The notes beneath the pieces were generated by a model that was given only the letters and a program-made list of their open reading frames with translations, searched no databases and was not told the origin of the DNA. Made by a program: the position numbers and the translations under genes. From contig JAUIRK010000153.1 of NCBI GenBank assembly GCA_030549495.1, positions 1 to 64,000 of the forward strand: DNA of 64,000 nt, given 5' to 3'. This DNA is from Nectonema munidae (Eukaryota; Nematomorpha; Nectonematoida; Nectonematidae). The stretch's first letter is position 1, and every line of letters begins with the position of its first letter. Of the stretch, positions 54,806 to 64,000 are shown one piece after another.

Positions 54806-57800
54806 TTAATTAAAAGTATATACATATTTACAAGCAAAGCAATTAACTGGACAATAATTTGATAAGTATGTATTAATGAATAATTTTTTTAAATATACTT
54901 TAAAACAGCTAATTTTCATATTATTATTAAGATGGTGAATCAGAAAGTTATTCCACACTGAAGAAATTTTGTATTTCATAGTTTGTTTATATATTTGTTT
55001 ACTGTAGAAAGGTTGAATAGCTTTATTAGCATTACGCAAATAAAAGTTAAGTTTGTGGTAATTGAAAGAAACGTAATCATCAAAAATGCCTGGTAAGTAA
55101 CCATTCAAGAATTTATAAATAAATAAAGATATATTATAGGTATACAAATCATTAATTTTCAATAGGTTTGCTTTATAAAATAAAGGAGAGGTATGCGCCA
55201 AAAAATTTGAGTTGAATACAGATCTTATCATTTTTTTTTTGAGAAACAATCAAAGAGGAGATGTTTTGATGTCCCCAAATAACTAGACAGTAGTTAATAT
55301 AAGGAAGAAAAAATGATTTATAAAGTAAAAGCTTGACTTTAGTAGGAAACACGTTTTTGAATCTTTTTATGATAACAATGACTCGAGATAATTTATTATT
55401 TACATACGAAATATGCTGTTGCCATTTCAATTTATTGTCTATTACGACACCCAAAAGATTGAAAGATTGGACAATCTCAAATTTCAAATTGGTAGATATT
55501 AGTTCATAACACTTGCTATTCCCAAATAGCATTGCTTTAGACTTTTCAAAATTAATACACATACAGTTAGCTTTGCACCATCAAAAAAGTTTATCAACTT
55601 CTTGATTAAAGTAATTAATTTTATTGAAAAACATATCACAAGAAAAAGGGATATTGATAGTTAAATCATCTGCAAAGATAAAAAACTTCAAATTTATATT
55701 GGAAAGAGGTATATCATTTAGAAAGATCAAAAACAAAAGAGGTCCCAAGATGGAACCTTGAGGAACGCCAGAAAGAATTGGTTGAGTATTAGAAAGTAAA
55801 CCCTCAACAATTACACTTTGGTATCTTGTATGAAAATAAGAAGTGAAAAAAGAAAGAGACATTTTTTCAATACCATAGGCAGATAATTTATTCAATAGGA
55901 CTTCATGGGGAACTGAGTCAAATGCTTTTTTAAAATCAATAAAAAGAGAAAGCACACTTTTATCAGAAGCAAGATTATTGATAATATCATCAATGAAACA
56001 GATGAGTAATGATTGAGTACTATGATTTTTACGGAAGCCAAATTGGAAATTATGAATAATATTATTATTATTAAAATAATGATACAACTGTTTAAATAAT
56101 AATTTTTCTAGGATTTTAGATAGGATAGGAATTATGGAAATTGGCCTATAATTATTTATGTCATTCTTATTACCTTTTTTAAATACAGGGATAATTTTAG
56201 ATAACTTGAAGACAGAAGGAAAAATAGAGTGCTCTAAGCACGAGTTATAACCTATTAATAAGTATGGGCCAAGTATATGTAAAACAATTTTTATATGATA
56301 AATAGAAACATTGTAAATATCACTTGAATTATTCGTACTTAATTCACTAATGGCTATAAGAAGATCATTATAAGGAATTTTTGAAAATTAGAAGAAGACT
56401 TAGGAATATAAGTCAAATACTCATCATCAGGTTTACTTATTTTCATGTCATTAGCAAACTTTTCACTAAAGTATTGGGACAAGATTTTTGGATCATCAAT
56501 TATATTTTTATCAATTTTTAACGAAAGAGGTGATTTGCTTGAACTTTTAACACATTTATTAATTTCTACCCAAAGATTTCTGTTACAAGATGAATTAGAG
56601 AACTTAGTGAAAAAAATTTTTTTCTTCAACTCCTTTGACATATATTTAATCTTATTTCTTAAAAAAATAAATTCATTTTTCAAAGTATAACTTGGATTGT
56701 TTTTAAGTTTTTTAAAAATTAAATTTCTTTTCTTTATTAATTTAAGGAGTTGAATATTCATCCACACATTAATTGGATTTTTAGATGTGAACATTTGTTG
56801 AATTTTAGAATTTTAGTGTTAATATCTATAAAATGTATAAGTTGATCATAGATTCCTTTGAAGTACAATTCAGGAGCATCAAAGTAAGGACTAAGAAAAC
56901 CGCGCCAATTAAATGACTCAATATTCTTTATGAAATCGATAGAATTAAATTTTTTTCTGGTTAAAAATTTATTATTAGATGAAGAAAACTTAAACGAAGC
57001 AAGAATCGGTAGATGATCAGAAAAATACTGATGTAAGTTGAAAGCATCACACCGTAAAAAATCAAATGGTACAAAAATGTTATCAAGTAAACAATCACTG
57101 GGAGGACGAGTTAGCTTAGTGATTAACGGTTTAAATGAGTTTGATAGAAGAAGATTCATAAAGTTTTGGACATTGGTATTAGAATCAATTTTAAATAAAT
57201 TAAAGTTAAAGTCGCCCACTAGAATACTAAATTTTATATCAAAAGGATAACATGATAAAAAGGAATCAAATTCTGAAAAAAACAAATCAATTACAGCAGA
57301 ATTTAATGAAGGTCTACGATAAATATTAGTGATATGGAAGCAAGTAGAATGATCAAGATGAATAGCTATGGTAAACAGCTCAAAACTATTATAGTCACTA
57401 TTATGAGTGAAAACATTATGCTTGATTGAGTTAAGAATGTAAAATCCTAAGCCGCCATGAAGAGATACTTTAGAAGAAATACATAAAAAACTATATCCTT
57501 CAATATTAAAAAAACTTGAATTATTACTATTATTGAACCAAAGTTCTTGAATACAAATAATATGGAGAGGTGATTTGCCAATTGAGTTGAAATGAAAAAG
57601 AAAACATTCAAGTGAATCAAACTTGGCATTAAGGCATTGAACATTCAAACTTATAATATTCAAGTTGTTAGCATTGAAGGGAGGAACATCAGCAAAAAGA
57701 GAAGAGGAAAAATTATCATATAAGAAAGAATCTTTAAAATAGGGATAGGTTAGAATATCAAGTGTATAAATATTATTATAATTATCAGAAGAATTCATAT

Positions 57801-57828
57801 TTGAAATACAATCAGCAACCATCATCAT
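54806..57828 (-). pseudogene. LINE D ORF2, endonuclease and reverse transcriptase, broken
   Basis: It starts with MMMVADCISNMNSSDNYNN at 57828. Endonuclease: ISLNVQCLNAKFDSLECFLF, CIQELWFNN, GGLGFYILN, LVGDFNFNLFK, CLLDNIFVPF, FSDHLPILASF. Reverse transcriptase: NNYRPISIIPILSKILEK, NFQFGFRKNHSTQ, FIDFKKAFDSVPH, GVPQGSILGPLLFLIFLNDI and catalytic-type FADD near 55670. Frame changes lie near 56780, 56360 and 55240 (the last in an A run), and an in-frame TGA near 55577. The C-terminal part (SPLFYKANLLKINDLYTYNI) persists to 54806. Confidence 0.88.
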
Positions 57829-58846
57829 AAGAAATATAGGTTATACTTTTAACATACGCAAGATTTTTTTGAACCAGAGGGCATGAATAACTACACGAAA
57901 AATGATTAGACTCTGAAATGTGGTTTTTTACACAATTGCCACATTTTAACATACTTTTGTCGGATCGAAAGCTACAATCTTTCAATACATTCTCATCAGA
58001 AGCACAATAGGCACAAAGAATAGAGGAATTTCTACAGTTAGTACTGGTATGACCAAAATAAAGGCACTTAGTACATTGAACATTTGAATAATAATTATAA
58101 CATTTACATTTACTAAAATATATATACAGATAAAAATTAGAATTAATAAGATATGTGTAAATTTTAGAATCAATTTTAAAAATACAACTTTTCATGTTAT
58201 TATAATTAGATTTAAATGAGTATAAATATTCAAAAATACCCCCATCATCCAACAAACTTTTTATTCCAGGATTTTTTGCTATAATTTCACCACATAAATC
58301 ATCTGCATTAGCATCATTGGGTAAGTTAATCTTTATTTTAGGAGATAAGTTTTTAACTTTCCTGAATTTTACATTATTTTCATTTAGTAGGGATTGAGCT
58401 TTGACCAAATTTGCTTCATCTGCTAAAGACACTTTTACACTCTTATTCTTTTCTTTAATGTAATTAACTTGAAGATTTTTAAAGATATTCATTGTAGCTA
58501 AATTAGAACCTTTATCATCATCTGATTTCACATAAAGTATATTCTTTTTAGATTTAACAGCATCAGTATACAACTTTGTGGGAATATTTAAATTTTGTTT
58601 TATAATAGACAAATCAGATTGAATTTTAGAAACATCTTCTTTTAAAGATGAAAAATCTTCAGCGTTATTACAATAGGAAGAAGTTGATTTAAGCTTATCA
58701 AATTCTTTAATAAGATATATCAGAGCCAGGCTAATATTTTCCTTAGAATTATCACGTGAAAGAAGAGATTTAATCCCACATTCTCTCGCAACATTGATAA
58801 TATTAATCATATCATTTGACATTGAGTTTTGACTCAAATCAGCCAT
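57812..58846 (-). CDS. LINE D ORF1, intact, zinc-knuckle RNA-binding protein
   Basis: 344 aa from MADLSQNSMSND at 58846; an upstream in-frame non-ATG extension reaches 58885. The first ~110 residues include a predicted coil (SLKEDVSKIQSDLSIIKQNL). Residues about 115-260 are a folded RRM-like region (ILYVKSDDDKG, KSVKVSLADEANLVKAQSLL, KIKINLPNDANADDLC). The C-terminal ~90 residues hold three cysteine clusters: CTKCLYFGHTSTNC, CAYCASDENVLKDC and KCGNCVKNH...CSYSCP. It ends SYDDGC, overlapping ORF2. LINE ORF1 proteins coat the transcript. The intact frame beside a broken ORF2 is worth noting. Confidence 0.88.
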   Translation of the reverse strand: MADLSQNSMSNDMINIINVARECGIKSLLSRDNSKENISLALIYLIKEFDKLKSTSSYCNNAEDFSSLKEDVSKIQSDLSIIKQNLNIPTKLYTDAVKSKKNILYVKSDDDKGSNLATMNIFKNLQVNYIKEKNKSVKVSLADEANLVKAQSLLNENNVKFRKVKNLSPKIKINLPNDANADDLCGEIIAKNPGIKSLLDDGGIFEYLYSFKSNYNNMKSCIFKIDSKIYTYLINSNFYLYIYFSKCKCYNYYSNVQCTKCLYFGHTSTNCRNSSILCAYCASDENVLKDCSFRSDKSMLKCGNCVKNHISESNHFSCSYSCPLVQKNLAYVKSITYISYDDGC

Positions 58847-58899
58847 GATACAGAAAAAATCTTCTACAAAATCAGTGTAAGGCAAAATTTATGACAAAG

Positions 58900-59495
58900 A
58901 AAACGCCAAAAAATTTAATTAATTAAATATGCTAAATAATATAAAAATCAAATAAGCCGGGAAAAAAAAAGTTGGAGCAAATCAGAACAAAAAAAACATT
59001 TAAATTATATTTTCCCCATTTATTTTTAATCTTTTCAGAGAAAAACTCAATATTTTATTTTTAAAAATGGTTTGTGCAGGAACACATTTTATTGTAGTTA
59101 ATCCCTAATGTTTTCTCACAAACCATTTATGAAAAGCCAAAAAAAAAATTTATCACAGAATTTTTATCAATTACTTTCATTTATTGTGATATTGCTTTGT
59201 AGCATAATATAATAGATAGCATGCGTGATAACTGTTGCATTAAAAAACGTCACTACTACCTCAATGAATATGCAATAATTGAAAACTTTATTCAAATAGA
59301 AGAAAAACAAAAAATACTTAAAGAGATTTTTTCTACATATTTCGTAAATAGGAAAAAGAAAAATGATCTGCATTTGATATTCGGCTTATAAATATAAATC
59401 TTTCTTTTTCTATTACAACTTTTTCCATCAAATGATATTTTATGAAAAAGCAGTTTTTAAGAATGATAGTAAGTAAGTAAGGATTTATTGTAAAA
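58900..59495. other. AT-rich stretch upstream of LINE D
   Basis: It probably contains the LINE D 5' untranslated region up to an unknown border. No other feature was recognised. Confidence 0.4.
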
Positions 59496-59810
59496 AACAG
59501 TCCCACTAAAATGAGTAAATATTTTTATCCTATCTATTAACGTTGTAATGGCGAAAAATAGAGAAATGAGTAAATTTTTTGAAAAAAATGGCTGATTTTT
59601 CAGAATGTTCAAAATTAATTGCTAGTAAGTACGTTTTGACCTTTTTTTTTAAAGATTTTCAAATATCTTTTATGTAACGAAATAGAGAAGTGAGTAAATT
59701 CAGAGAGAATTTTTAATGGAAACATTGTAGTTGCCATTATCAGTTTAACGGATAATTTATTTCTTATCTCTGAATTTTACAGTATAGTTTTCTTTAATAA
59801 TTTATTACTA

Positions 59811-59986
59811 GGGGACGTTGACAATTGACGTCAACTAAAACTGAGGGAGGGGGTGGGGTATCCAAAGTTAACATAAGTCGATTTTGTTATGTGATGATAT
59901 ATTTAAGAGTTGAGATGAGTGGAGGGGGGGAGAGGGGGTTGAAATTTATCAAAAAAAAAGGTTGACGTCAATTGTGAACGACCCCC
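59811..59986. mobile_element. Tc1/mariner-type MITE, second copy, 176 bp, TA flanks
   Basis: It starts GGGGACGTTGACAATTGACG and ends TTGTGAACGACCCCC, with TA on both sides (59809-59810, 59987-59988). Same family as 2519-2688: the inner words TATCCAAAGTT, ATAAGTCGATTTTGTTA and GTGATGATATATTTAAGAG are shared. The G runs are interrupted here by A and T, unlike the pure runs of the first copy. Confidence 0.88.
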
Positions 59987-60121
59987 TACTTGAGACTCAC
60001 ATTAAATTATGATAATTTATTTAGATTGAATAAAAGCAACATAGATTTAACCGTTAGGGTATTTTTATATTATAAATTATGATGCGATATCAAATGTATA
60101 TCAGTCTGAACATATAATTTT

Positions 60122-60265
60122 GTCGGCAAATGGCCTAGTGGTAAAAGCGTGGGGCCTCGATTCAGATGGTTTTCGATTACTCTTACCATCTCTTCAGCTA
60201 TGGAAGTTTACTTTTCCGTCTGATGCTATACTGACAACTAATAAAAATATATAATTCGAAAATAT
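60122..60265 (+). repeat. tRNA-derived SINE (good A box)
   Basis: TGGCCTAGTGG at 60131 is a near-perfect A box, and GGTTTTCGATTAC at 60168 a weaker B box, at tRNA-like spacing (about 37 nt). The body continues CATCTCTTCAGCTATGGAAG to an A/T-rich tail (TAATAAAAATATATAA). It does not fold as a full tRNA by inspection, hence SINE rather than a tRNA gene. Confidence 0.55.
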
Positions 60266-60992
60266 GGATATATCTTTAATAATTTTATTAAAATTCATTT
60301 TTAATGGATATTTATATTCTTAATTTTGAATTATTTAGTACACTAATAAGATGAAGGCTTTTTACTTACTAAATAAAATAATAAATTTTGTTAAATTTAG
60401 TTATACTTTTTAAAATGGTACGCTAAAAATTGAAAATTTACTAAAAAAAATTTACTCATTTTAGTGTGACCCTTAAATCATTTTATTTTTATTTCACGGA
60501 AAATTAAATTAAAAAAAGATAGTTTTATATTTTATAAAATATAAGATAAAATAATATAAATATTCTTTTGAGCCTCAATATTGTGATAGGTCTTTTACTG
60601 GCCCTTAACCTTGGCTATACGCACGAATATCACTATAGCACTGTATACGCACATATGGCAATTTACTCCATAGGCTTTTTAATTCAAAGAATTACATAGA
60701 GTAAAAATCAATACAAAAATCAATGAAGAAAATGTAAATGAGCGATGTGATTTTGTGTATGCAGAGATTTTACAAACACACTTGAACACAATTGCTTGTG
60801 TAGAATCCTTCATATCCACGACATCATACGCTATAAATTCACCTGCACAAGATTATACGTACATTCATAAAAGTACATTCCGACCAATTGTATTAGATAA
60901 ACCATACGTGCATACGCATAAAATTTTGTTATCTTTCCACGTTTGCTTCCTTTTTTGAGTTTTGAAGTACAACAAAGTTTATCAACTTCATA

Positions 60993-61326
60993 ATGGAATC
61001 TGATTCTTCTTCTTCTTCTCTTTCTGAAAGATCTTCTTTTTCAAGCTTTTTTCTGAAGAAAACTCTCAAAGTTCGGATTTGGAAGAAGACATTGATGACA
61101 ATTTGATTTGCCCAGATCAGATTGATTACAGTTGGGAGCCGTTTTATGATTCACGCGGAAGAGTTGGAAGTGAAAATATAAGAAATGTTATAAACTTTCC
61201 ACCTGGTCCCAAAAACTCTGCTATTATGGAAACTAATATCTTGAAAATTTTCCATTTTTTTTTTACCCAAGAATTGATAGAGTATCTTTTCCTCAAAACC
61301 AAAAAAAAGATGGATTCTAACTATGC
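60993..61326 (+). CDS. piggyBac D transposase, exon 1 (one frame slip)
   Basis: The ATG at 60993 starts MESDSSSSSLSERSSFSSF. The other frame then reads FSEENSQSSDLEEDIDDN, so a 1-nt slip lies in the T run near 61050. It may be a real mutation or a homopolymer reading error. The exon continues DYSWEPFYDSRGRVGSENIR, then FPPGPKNSAIMETN, then FFTQELIEYLFL, and ends MDSNY at 61326 before the donor GC|GTAAGT in phase 2. The acidic Ser-rich N-terminus is usual for the family. Confidence 0.8.
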
Positions 61327-61725
61327 GTAAGTTTTGAAAATATTCCAATATTGCCTTCTATATTTTTTACTTTTCACGAGATCGGAAATCTTTTTTGGTC
61401 TTTTTCTTTTCTAGTAAAAGTAACACAATAGTAATTATTTTTATGACACTAAGTGAGGTTTCCATCCAAAAATGACTAGCTTTGTAATGTGGTAACTTGA
61501 GGTACAAAAGTCAAAATCCACAACTCTTGTTTTTTTCAACTAAATTAATTAAATTTTTTGTAAATCAATCTTCCAAATAAAGTAATTTTGAATGTTGAAA
61601 TAACAATAACATTTTTATTTTTCAATCACGGTAGTAACTTCAAAAACCTAAATTATTTTATAAAAGTTTAACCTGCCCTCTTTCAGTGAGTGAGCAAATG
61701 AAAGTAGTCCGTTAGTAAGGTACCA

Positions 61726-61860
61726 GGTCAAAATTTCCAAAAACCAAAATCTCTTAAAACAAAATCTTCAAAAACCAAAATCTCCTAAAACAAAATCTTC
61801 GAAAACCAAAATCTCCGAAAACCAAAATATCCGAAAACGAAAATGCATGCCTGCAATTCG
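61726..61860 (+). repeat. Foldback-type arm in the piggyBac D intron
   Basis: GGTACCAGGTCAAAATTTCC is followed by about eight words of the type AAAACCAAAATCTCCG at roughly 16-bp spacing. The opening resembles the end of the element at 4113-4692 (inverse of GTTTTGACCAGGCACC). No opposite arm was found, so it is a solitary arm or a deleted element. Confidence 0.55.
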
Positions 61861-62277
61861 TTGCAAAAATTAAAAAATTACATACACTCACACACATACG
61901 TTTTTCATCAGAGATTTTTATTCTAAAGGCCCCGAGGTTTTTTCGGAGTAGATTAAGATTGGGTTGGTAAAACTGTCTAGTTATCGTAGTATCATAACTA
62001 TTACAACAATATTTACCCCGTACGGGAACCTTCGATACTATTTCAAGAGGAGTCTAATGAGTTTTGTATTTTTATAACGCCATATATAATACTTAAGTTT
62101 CTTTGCTTCACCCAGCTTAATTTATATGTTCAGAGAAAAGTTAGATAACTGTTTATCACTCACCAAAAGGCTAGTGTGGTAAAATGTGCAAGATGAATTT
62201 GGACTCAGAATTCTGACGGGTAGGCCCATATCTGGATCCTCGACCGTATAAACGATTCACAATTCAATTCACAAATA

Positions 62278-62366
62278 AGCACACGCACACATACATATAC
62301 CCAAACGATCACACATACATATACCCAAACGATCACACACACACACAAACACAAACACATACATGC
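62278..62366 (+). repeat. (CA)n-rich microsatellite with a 32-bp doubled unit
   Basis: CACACATACATATACCCAAACGATCA-type units are repeated twice and followed by (CA)n. It lies within the piggyBac D intron. Confidence 0.85.
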
Positions 62367-62483
62367 AAAAAGACAGATCAATTTTATCAAGAGCTTTACA
62401 TAAATTTCAGTCCATTGATTTAGTTTTGTGTAATTTATACTTATAGAAGGTCAAGTAAATATTTTTTTAAATTTTACGTTTAG

Positions 62484-63804
62484 AACATCAAATCCTAAGC
62501 ATAGTAATCTTAGACACTATGCAGATAATTTTCAAGTGTTTCACTTAGTTTCCTATTTGTCTTGCTTGATGTATATAGGTCAATCAATGGATCAGAGAAT
62601 AAAAATTTCCAACTTGTTCAATGAAGCTTTTGGTGTTCCTTTTTTGAAGGCTGCACTTGGTAGAAATATGTTTGTTCTGATACACAATTTTTTAACTTTT
62701 GATGAAAAAGCTGAAAGAAATCCGAATGATAAAATATCAGCTATAAGAAAGATTCATGATCATTTTTATGACACTTTTTCTAACTTTTGGACTCCAAGTA
62801 AAGTGGTTACAATAGACGAACAGTTGGTCAGCTTTAGAGGAGGATGCAATATAAAGATATATGATCCTAAAAAGCCCGGTCATTATGGACTTAAATTTTA
62901 TCATCTAAATGATGCTGAAAGTTTTTATTTTCTCAAACCAGAAATTTACATCTCTGGTTTACCCAACAGAGAATACTTTTCTTCTAAGAACATCATCAAA
63001 AGATTGGTAACAGATGCAAATCTACCTGATGGCTGTGGCCTTTATATTGATCGATTTTTCACTTCCCATGAAATTGCAGAGTGGGGACTTACAAAAAATA
63101 TTACCATTTGTGGTACAGTCATGTATTCTCGAAGATTTATCCCACGAATTCTTCAGCCTTCTTATTTGAAATCTCTTGATCTAAATGAATGTGAATCCCG
63201 TATCATTTATTCTCGCCAAGCTTCCCTTTCCGCTTATATTCCTCGCAAGCATGCAAAACGCAATTTTAAAGTTGTCTACATTCTTTCATCTCAACACAGA
63301 AAAAAGGTCGAGATTTCTTCTGAGTTTGCTAAGCCTGAATCTCTAATAGAATATAACAAATACAAAGGCGGGGTAGACGTCGCGAATAGAATGGTCAAGC
63401 AATACCGAAGCTACAAACCTTGTAGAAGATGGACTCGAGCAGCTTTTGCGAATTATCTTGATATGAGTGTTCTAAATTCTTTCATCATTGCGAAGTTCAA
63501 TGCGCCTGACAACTACCCATCAATAAAAAGTAGTGGAAGAAAAGTGTTTATAAAGCATTTGGCTATGCTTTTGAGCGAAGAGTCCATGAAAATCAGGTCG
63601 CAAACTCCTCAAATAAATCTAAAGACAAAAAATATTTTAAGCTTCTATGGATTTTACCAGGTTGACAGCTCAGAATCATCAAGTAGCCGAGGTTTCTGCA
63701 ATATTTGCAAGCCTAAAAAAAGTAGAACAACGCGAAAATGTAAGAAATGCTCTCTGTTTATGTGTAAAAATCACACTAAATTAATATGTGAAAACTGTAT
63801 ATAA
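62484..63804 (+). CDS. piggyBac D transposase, exon 2 (DDE core and C-terminal finger), intact
   Basis: The acceptor TTTAG ends at 62483. One base completes the split Ala codon and the frame runs 440 codons to 63804: TSNPKHSNLRHYADNF, LSCLMYIGQSMDQRIKISNL, LGRNMFVLIHNFLTFDEKAE. The first catalytic Asp is in VTIDEQLVSFRGGCNIKIYD (near 62815), the second in LYIDRFFTSHE (near 63050), and the third acidic pair in YNKYKGGVDVANRM (near 63375), followed by RRWTRAAF. The C-terminal cysteine-rich finger is CNICKPKKSRTTRKCKKCSL, CKNHTKLICENC. The enzyme cuts and pastes at TTAA. The usual DNFFTS reads DRFFTS, shared with copy B (DRYFTS). Confidence 0.92.
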
Positions 63805-64000
63805 TTTTTTTTTATCTTCCTTGTCAATAAATTTTTTTATATGAAGTTGGAAGGCTATTTTTTCTTGAAAGTTTTAACGCCATCTAGAAAATTTAAAGTC
63901 AAAAAAATGGTTTTTCGAAAATATTCAGAAAAAAAATATTCATATGGTAATTTCAGGTATAATCCATGAAAAATCATAAAATTACTTAAATTTACATGGT

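Larger units (their letters stand above)
54601..58885 (-). mobile_element. LINE D, non-LTR retrotransposon, minus strand, tail to tail with LINE C
   Basis: It reads from ORF1 (58846) to ORF2 (57828-54806) on the minus strand, with a 3' region down to about 54600, where it meets the (TTTC)n tail of LINE C. ORF1 and ORF2 overlap by 17 nt. ORF1 is open; ORF2 has about four breaks. Same broad family as LINE C but clearly diverged. Confidence 0.85.
59499..60473. repeat. TIR element with CACTAAAATGAGTAAAT ends, ~975 bp
   Basis: AGTCCCACTAAAATGAGTAA at the left is inverted at the right as TTACTCATTTTAGTGTGACC. Diverged ATGAGTAAATT words recur inside near 59573 and 59690. It contains the MITE at 59811-59986 and a SINE at 60122. 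No coding region is present and no target duplication could be fixed. Superfamily unknown. Confidence 0.5.
60609..64000 (+). mobile_element. piggyBac copy D, nearly intact, runs off the right edge
   Basis: TTAA at 60605-60608 is followed by CCTTGGCTATACGCACGAAT, a piggyBac left end that aligns over about 65 bp with the left end of copy A. The transposase gene (two exons) follows in the plus direction, with AATAAA at 63826-63831 after the stop. No right terminal repeat (expected inverse of TATGGCAATTTACTCC) was seen before 64000, so the element continues beyond the window. Confidence 0.85.

Noticed and set aside
60122-60195. A tRNA gene
   Set aside because: The A box is good but the B box is weak and the arms do not pair as a cloverleaf by inspection; a SINE head explains it better.

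Overview
The window is eukaryotic, AT-rich DNA dominated by transposable elements. GT-AG introns, an intact metazoan coenzyme A gene, a FAM174-type membrane protein gene, piggyBac, hAT, Merlin, Tc1/mariner-like, foldback-like and Penelope-like elements, tRNA-derived SINEs and LINEs with zinc-knuckle ORF1s together point to an invertebrate animal, most likely an arthropod. A copepod-like crustacean is only a guess from the composition and element mix. No bacterial or organellar features were seen.

Host genes are few. (1) A phosphopantothenate-cysteine ligase (PPCS) lies on the minus strand at 41153-42133 in one exon. (2) A two-exon FAM174 (DUF1180) gene lies on the plus strand: exon 1 at 20865-21256 carries the signal peptide, Asn-rich ectodomain and membrane helix, and exon 2 at 30232-30376 carries the conserved basic/acidic tail. 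Its ~9 kb intron is packed with nested elements. (3) A decayed Asn-rich tandem-repeat protein gene lies on the minus strand at 17528-19215, and its 3' end runs into a 2.5 kb, ~93-bp minisatellite (15066-17560) with higher-order structure.

Layout: 1-8043 holds one minus-strand LINE (A) cut by a 4.1 kb piggyBac (2950-7081), a Tc1-like MITE (2519-2688) and a hAT-like repeat (to 689). 9.1-12.4 kb holds a Merlin remnant, a foldback element, a hAT-like repeat and a second piggyBac (minus). 15-19.2 kb is the minisatellite and Asn-rich gene. 20.8-30.4 kb is FAM174 with its nested intron. 30.7-32 kb is a hAT with an internally deleted piggyBac inside. 33.8-36.8 kb has two more piggyBac fragments. 39-40.8 kb is a Penelope-like element, then PPCS. 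43-48.9 kb is a mosaic of the hAT-like repeat plus LINE B. 50.3-58.9 kb has two convergent LINEs, C and D, meeting tail to tail; C has an intact 952-aa ORF2. 59.5-60.5 kb is a TIR element with a MITE and a SINE inside. 60.6-64 kb is a nearly intact piggyBac that runs off the right edge.

The strongest structural evidence comes from target-site duplications and empty sites. They show nesting four levels deep inside the FAM174 intron, and they show that the foldback-like elements make 9-10 bp duplications.
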